From Nocardioides ferulae (GTDB lineage: Bacteria > Actinomycetota > Actinomycetes > Propionibacteriales > Nocardioidaceae), in NCBI RefSeq assembly GCF_003660455.1, contig NZ_QZVR01000014.1, forward strand, positions 19,047-83,046: 64,000 bases of DNA. Reading direction: 5' to 3'. Every line of letters begins with the position of its first letter. Position 1 is the first letter of the stretch. Positions 63,898 through 64,000 of this stretch are shown here, in pieces. The translations under genes and the position numbers were made by a program. Under the pieces are notes generated by a model that did no database searches, was not told the origin of the DNA, and saw nothing but the letters and a program-made list of their open reading frames with translations.

Positions 63898-64000
63898 TGG
63901 CCTACATCGATGCCCATCGCCACGACGTGGTCGATGGGCGGGAGGTCGGGGTCGAGCCGATCTGCGCGGTGCTGAAGCGCGCCGGCGTGCAGATCGCCCC
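63897..64000 (+). CDS. IS3 transposase orfB, cut by the window edge
   Basis: Starts VAYIDAHRHDVVDGREVGVE, the usual N-terminus of IS3-type DDE transposases, then PICAVLKRAGVQIAP up to the edge. It lies in the -1 frame relative to orfA, so a fusion by ribosomal frameshifting is expected. Confidence 0.85.
   Translation, partial: MAYIDAHRHDVVDGREVGVEPICAVLKRAGVQIA

Larger units (their letters stand above)
63526..64000 (+). mobile_element. IS3-family insertion sequence, left part only
   Basis: The left end starts near TGAATCGCCCCGGGT, right after the interrupted SDR frame. It contains orfA and the start of orfB; the right end lies beyond the window. The exact first base is uncertain by a few positions without the other end. 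Confidence 0.8.

Noticed and set aside
36858..64000. Search for a second copy of the tRNA-Asn 3' end as attR
   Set aside because: No stretch resembling GGTTCGAGTCCAACCGGGGGAGCC was found further along by eye; it may be beyond the window.

Overview
The window is very GC-rich DNA with dense genes, GTG starts, 4-bp ATGA/GTGA gene overlaps and GC-biased third codon positions. Together with the gene set (Zur/Znu system, GlyRS-RecO-UppS-DnaG housekeeping genes, WXG100-like proteins, MmpL transporter) this points to a high-GC actinobacterium, most likely of the Nocardioides type. The taxonomic call is an inference from gene content, not from a marker gene.

Positions 1-36700 look like ordinary chromosome. 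In order: a CYP152-type P450 and a zinc alcohol dehydrogenase; small membrane proteins and a GT2 glycosyltransferase; a YihY/BrkB membrane protein; a heme-oxygenase-like iron enzyme joined to a CDGSH protein; a leftward methyltransferase/phytoene-desaturase-like cluster; leuA with a short leucine-rich leader peptide and alternative RNA pairings that could hide its ribosome site; two orphan sensor kinases flanking an alpha/beta hydrolase, recO and uppS; the zur-znuB-znuC-znuA zinc-uptake operon with a double Zur box; glycyl-tRNA synthetase; dusB; several secreted or lipoprotein genes; a three-gene WXG100/ESX-like operon; and dgt, a 2-hydroxyacid dehydrogenase and dnaG.

A tRNA-Asn (anticodon GTT) at 36782-36857 marks the edge of an integrated element. 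Next to it lie a tyrosine recombinase pointing at the tRNA, an excisionase-like HTH protein, and a run of poorly known genes to about 45.2 kb. These include a protein with two tandem DnaA domain-IV DNA-binding modules and no ATPase, a secreted nuclease, a membrane protein resembling an M48 peptidase without its catalytic motif, a 53-residue Cys/His-rich protein and at least one frameshifted gene. I saw no right-hand copy of the tRNA end, so the element's far boundary is unknown.

From 45.5 kb to the end the DNA is accessory and heavily rearranged. It holds a second P450, an MMPL exporter next to a TetR regulator, a TetR/thioesterase pair with an operator that appears twice, and a complete 1496-bp IS256-family element that split a winged-helix regulator gene and left an 8-bp target duplication. 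Next come a three-gene molybdopterin oxidoreductase (membrane anchor, catalytic subunit without a Tat signal, four-cluster ferredoxin), then broken SDR and phosphotransferase genes, and an IS3-family element cut by the window edge.
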